Shown here: positions 61,735 through 64,000 of the stretch, one piece after another
Layout of the letters: each line of letters begins with the position of its first letter
Position numbering within the stretch: position 1 is the stretch's first letter
Source of the DNA: Protonemura montana
Taxonomy: Eukaryota; Arthropoda; Insecta; Plecoptera; Nemouridae
NCBI GenBank assembly: GCA_947568835.1
Contig: CANOQG010000007.1
Location: 4,836,001-4,900,000, forward strand
Direction of reading: 5' to 3'
DNA: 64,000 bases
Made by a program: the position numbers and the translations under genes
The notes under the pieces: generated by a model
What the model was told of the DNA's origin: nothing
Databases searched by the model: none
The model's input: only the letters and a program-made list of their open reading frames with translations

Positions 61735-64000
61735 CCCCATGTCCTGCCCTATGTCTTGTCCCATGTCCTGCCCCATGTCCTGCCCCATGTCCTGCCCTAT
61801 GTCCTGCCCCATGTCTTGCCCCATGTCCCATGTCCTGCCCCATGTCCTGCCCCATGTCCTGCCCCATGTCCTGCCCTATGTCCTGCCCCATGTCCTGCCC
61901 CTTGTCCTTCCCCATGTCCTGCTCCATGTCCTGCCCCATGTCCCATGTCCTGCCCCATTTCCTGCCCCATGTCCTGCCCCATGTCCTGCCCCATGTCCTG
62001 CCATATGTCCTGTCCCATGTCCTGCCCCATGTCCTGCCCCATGTCCTGCCCCTAGTCCTGCCCTAAGTCCTGTCCCATGTCCTGCCCCATGTCCTGCCCC
62101 ATGTCCTGTCCCATGTCCTGCCTCATGTCCTGCCCCATGTCCTGCCCTATGTCCTGCCCCATGTTCTGCCCCATGTCCTGCCCCATGTCCTGCCCTATGT
62201 CCTAACCCATGTCCTGCCCTATGTCCTGTCCCATGTCCTGCTCCATGTCCTGCCCCATGTCCTGCCCCATGTCCCATGTCCTGCCCCATGTCCTGCCCCA
62301 TGTCCTGTCCCATGTCCTGCCCCATGTCATGCCCCATGTCCTGCCCCATGTCCTGCCCCATGTCCCATGTCCTGCCTCATGTCCTGCCCCTTGTCCTGTC
62401 CTATTTCCTGCCCCATGTCCTGCCCCATGTCCTGCCCCGTGTCCTGCCCCATGTCCTGCCCCATGTTCTGCCCCATGTCCTGCCCCATGTCTTGCCCCAT
62501 GTCCCATGTCCTGCTCCATGTCCTGCCCCATGTCCTGCCCCATGTCCTTCCCTATGTCCTGTCCCATGTCCTGCCCCATGTCCTGCCCCATGTCCTGCCC
62601 CATGTCCTGCTCCATGTCCTTCCCCTGTCCAGCCCCATGTCCCATGTCCTGCCCCATGTCCTGCCACATGTCCTGCCCCATGTCTTGCCATATGTCCTGT
62701 CCAATGTCCTGCCCCATGTCCTGCCCTATGTCCTGCCCCATGTCCTGCCCCATGTCCTGCTCCATGTCCTGCCCCATGTCTTGCCCCATGTCCCATGTCC
62801 TGCCTCATGTCCTGCCCCATGTCCTGCCCCATGTCCTGCCCCATGTCCTGCCCCATGTCCTGCCCCATGTCCTGCCCTATGTCCTGCCCCATGTCCTGCC
62901 CCATGTCCTGCCCTATGTCCTGTCCCATGTCCTGTCCCATGTCCTGCCCTATGTCCTGTCCCATGTCCTGTCCCATGTCATGTCCCATGTCCTGCTCCAT
63001 GTCCTGCCCCATGTCCTGCCTCATGTCCTGCCCTATGTCCTGCCCCATGTCCTGCCCCATTTTCTGCTCCATGTCCTGCCCCATGTCCTGCCCCATGTCC
63101 CATGTCATGCCCCAGGTCCTGCCCCATGTCCTGCCCCATGTCCTGCCCCATGTCCTGCCCCATGTCCTGCCCTATGTCCTGTCCCATGTCCTGCCCCTTG
63201 TCCTGCCCCATGTCCTGCTACATGTCCTGCCCCATGTCCCATGTCCTGCCCCATTTCCTAACCCATGTCCTGCCCCATGTCCTGCCCCATGTCCTGCCAC
63301 ATGTCCTGCCCCATGTCCTGCCCCATGTCCTGTCCCATGTCCTGCCCCATGTCCTGCCCCATGTCCTGCCCCTAGTCCTGCCCTATGTCCTGTCCCATGT
63401 CCTGCCCCATGTCCTGCCCCATGTCCTGTCCCATGTCCTGCCTCATGTCCTGCCCCATGTCCTGCCCTATGTTCTGCCCCATGTCCTGCCCCATGTCCTG
63501 TCCCATGTCCTGCCCCATGTCCTGCCCCATGTCCTGCCCCATGTCCTGCCCTATGTCCTGTCCCATGTCCTGCCCCATGTCCTGCCCCATGTCCTGCCCT
63601 ATGTCCTGTCCCATGTCCTGCCTCATGTCCTGCCCCATGTCCTGCCCTATGTCCTGCCCGATGTCCTGCCCCATGTCCTGCCCCATGTCCTGCCCTATGT
63701 CCTGCCCCATGTCCTGCCCTATGTCCTGTCCCATGTCCTGCTCCATGTCCTTTCCCATGTCCTGCCCCATGTCCCATGTCCTGTCCCATGTCCTGTTCCA
63801 TGTCCCATGTCCTGCCCCATGTCCTGCCCCTTATCCTGTCCCATTTCCTGCCCCATGTCCTACCCCATGTCCTGCCCCATGTCCTGCCCCATGTCCTGCC
63901 CCATGTCCTGCCTCATGTCCTGCCCCATGTCTTGCCCCATGTCCCATGTCCTGCCCCATGTCCTGCCCCATGTCCTGCCCCATGTCCTGCCCTATGTCCT
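61735..64000. repeat. Divergent end segment of the array in this window
   Basis: Still the 12-bp satellite, but patchier: short runs match earlier segments and many variants are private. Private or rare ones are CTAAGTCC near 62,063, CATGTTCTG near 62,162 and 62,464, CCTAACCC near 62,201 and 63,258, TTCCCCTGTCCAGCC near 62,620, CCATATGTCC near 61,992 and 62,689, CCTTTCCCATG near 63,748 and CCTTATCC near 63,830. From about 63,640 the order follows 60,700-61,065 at an offset of about 2,939. CTAG landmarks are at 62,053 and 63,373. The array continues past the window. Confidence 0.8.

Larger units (their letters stand above)
1232..63375. other. CTAG-unit landmarks (CATG changed to CTAG)
   Basis: In a recurrent variant the AT of CATG is replaced by TA, giving CCCCTAGTCC. 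The T of CTAG was found at 1,232, 3,561, 6,542, 10,790, 12,575, 16,180, 17,965, 18,881, 21,652, 25,928, 27,713, 28,629, 31,400, 34,382, 35,739, 37,912, 39,622, 43,019, 43,935, 45,513, 46,429, 49,200, 50,557, 52,730, 54,440, 57,343, 58,700, 60,614, 62,053 and 63,373. All are followed by CCTGCCCTATGTCC. They mark one position of the higher-order repeat and are one of the two main classes of stop codon that end forward reading frames. Confidence 0.85.
1..64000. repeat. 12-bp satellite array filling the window (unit CATGTCCTGCCC)
   Basis: Every stretch of the window reads as head-to-tail copies of CATGTCCTGCCC or close variants, always in the same orientation. Most units differ from the consensus by zero to two substitutions. 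Common variants are a T at the third-last base pair group (CTGTCC), TATG for CATG, CTGCTC, CTGCCT, and CATGTCATGTCC. Length change comes mainly from a 7-bp unit, CATGTCC, that lacks TGCCC. Rarer one-base deletions are seen, for example CCTCCCCCTGTCC near 5,570 and CCCATG near 38,959. There is no non-repetitive interruption and neither array end is in view. The consensus has no CpG, six C against two G, and three T against one A on this strand. It therefore looks like non-coding satellite or megabase-type minisatellite DNA. I do not recognise the family by name, and the host organism cannot be inferred beyond probably eukaryotic. Confidence 0.97.
1..64000 (-). other. G-rich strand with quadruplex potential; C-rich strand with i-motif potential
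   Basis: The minus strand reads GGGGCAGGACATGGGGCAGG and so on: a G4 run and a G2 run in every 12 bases, with alternating loops of two and four bases. This satisfies a two-tetrad quadruplex pattern throughout. Four-tetrad folding would need 8-base loops (CAGGACAT), longer than the usual limit of seven but not excluded. Short units CATGTCC bring GG(G) runs closer (CATGGGACATGGG). No folding evidence exists here; this is a sequence-based prediction. Confidence 0.45.

Noticed and set aside
62196..62210. CCTAACCC, similar to the vertebrate telomere repeat
   Set aside because: It is a single unit with changed bases (also near 63,258), not in tandem, and surrounded by ordinary satellite units.
1..64000. 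CRISPR array
   Set aside because: There are no unique spacers between repeats; the units abut directly with a 12-bp period and no associated genes.
1..64000. Transposon, rRNA, tRNA or origin sequences hidden in the array
   Set aside because: Reading through all lines I saw no stretch longer than about two units that departs from the 12-bp pattern, so there is no room for such an element.
1..64000. Purely artificial or assembly-generated sequence
   Set aside because: Not excluded, but private substitutions and indels in each copy (for example 30,720, 47,314, 59,081) and overlapping, non-uniform duplications fit natural array evolution better than simple copy errors.

Overview
The whole window is one uninterrupted tandem array of a 12-bp satellite unit, CATGTCCTGCCC (reverse complement GGGCAGGACATG), about 5,300-5,400 units long. 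I found no unique sequence, protein-coding gene, RNA gene, mobile element, CRISPR array, origin or promoter. Both ends of the window lie inside the array, so its full size and flanks are unknown. The size, the homogeneity and the layered higher-order structure resemble a eukaryotic satellite or expanded minisatellite in a long-read assembly (subtelomeric, pericentromeric, sex-linked or microchromosomal). The species cannot be read from the sequence. The listed strand is pyrimidine-rich: the consensus is 75% C+T and 67% G+C, with six C to two G and no CpG.

The units differ by a small alphabet of substitutions, for example CTGTCC, CTATG, CTGCTC, CTGCCT, CTGACC, CTAGTCC, CAGGTCC, CAAGTCC and TTTTG. 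There is also a recurrent 7-bp short unit, CATGTCC, that lacks TGCCC. The order of these variants is a barcode that exposes higher-order repeats (HORs) at many scales.

Layout. (1) 1-4,794: two copies of a 2,329-bp HOR. (2) 3,657-12,148: two copies of a 4,236/4,248-bp HOR. (3) 12,760-32,128: two nearly identical 9,748-bp blocks, each carrying an internal 916-bp tandem pair. (4) 29,139-35,110: a 2,982-bp tandem pair. (5) 35,103-39,000: a variant-rich segment that recurs at about 49.9-53.9 and 58.0-61.7 kb. (6) 43,001-48,006: a 2,494-bp tandem pair. (7) 32,121-42,298 is repeated at 46,939-57,116 (offset 14,818). (8) 48,387-53,850 is repeated at 56,530-61,734 (offset 8,143 falling to 7,884). (9) 61,735-64,000: a patchwork with many private variants and fewer exact partners.

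The very long open reading frames, up to 2,942 codons, are a by-product. The 12-bp unit is divisible by three and has no stop codon in any of six frames. The 7-bp unit shifts the frame by one and lands in another open frame. The forward frames read MSCP, HVLP and PCPA; the reverse frames read MGQD, GHGA and WGRT. I treat none as a gene.

The layered, overlapping duplications are best explained by repeated unequal exchange or replication-based amplification. Assembly error in such a repetitive region is a real alternative. Breakpoints were placed by eye, matching variant order and checking flanking bases, and should be good to about one or two units.
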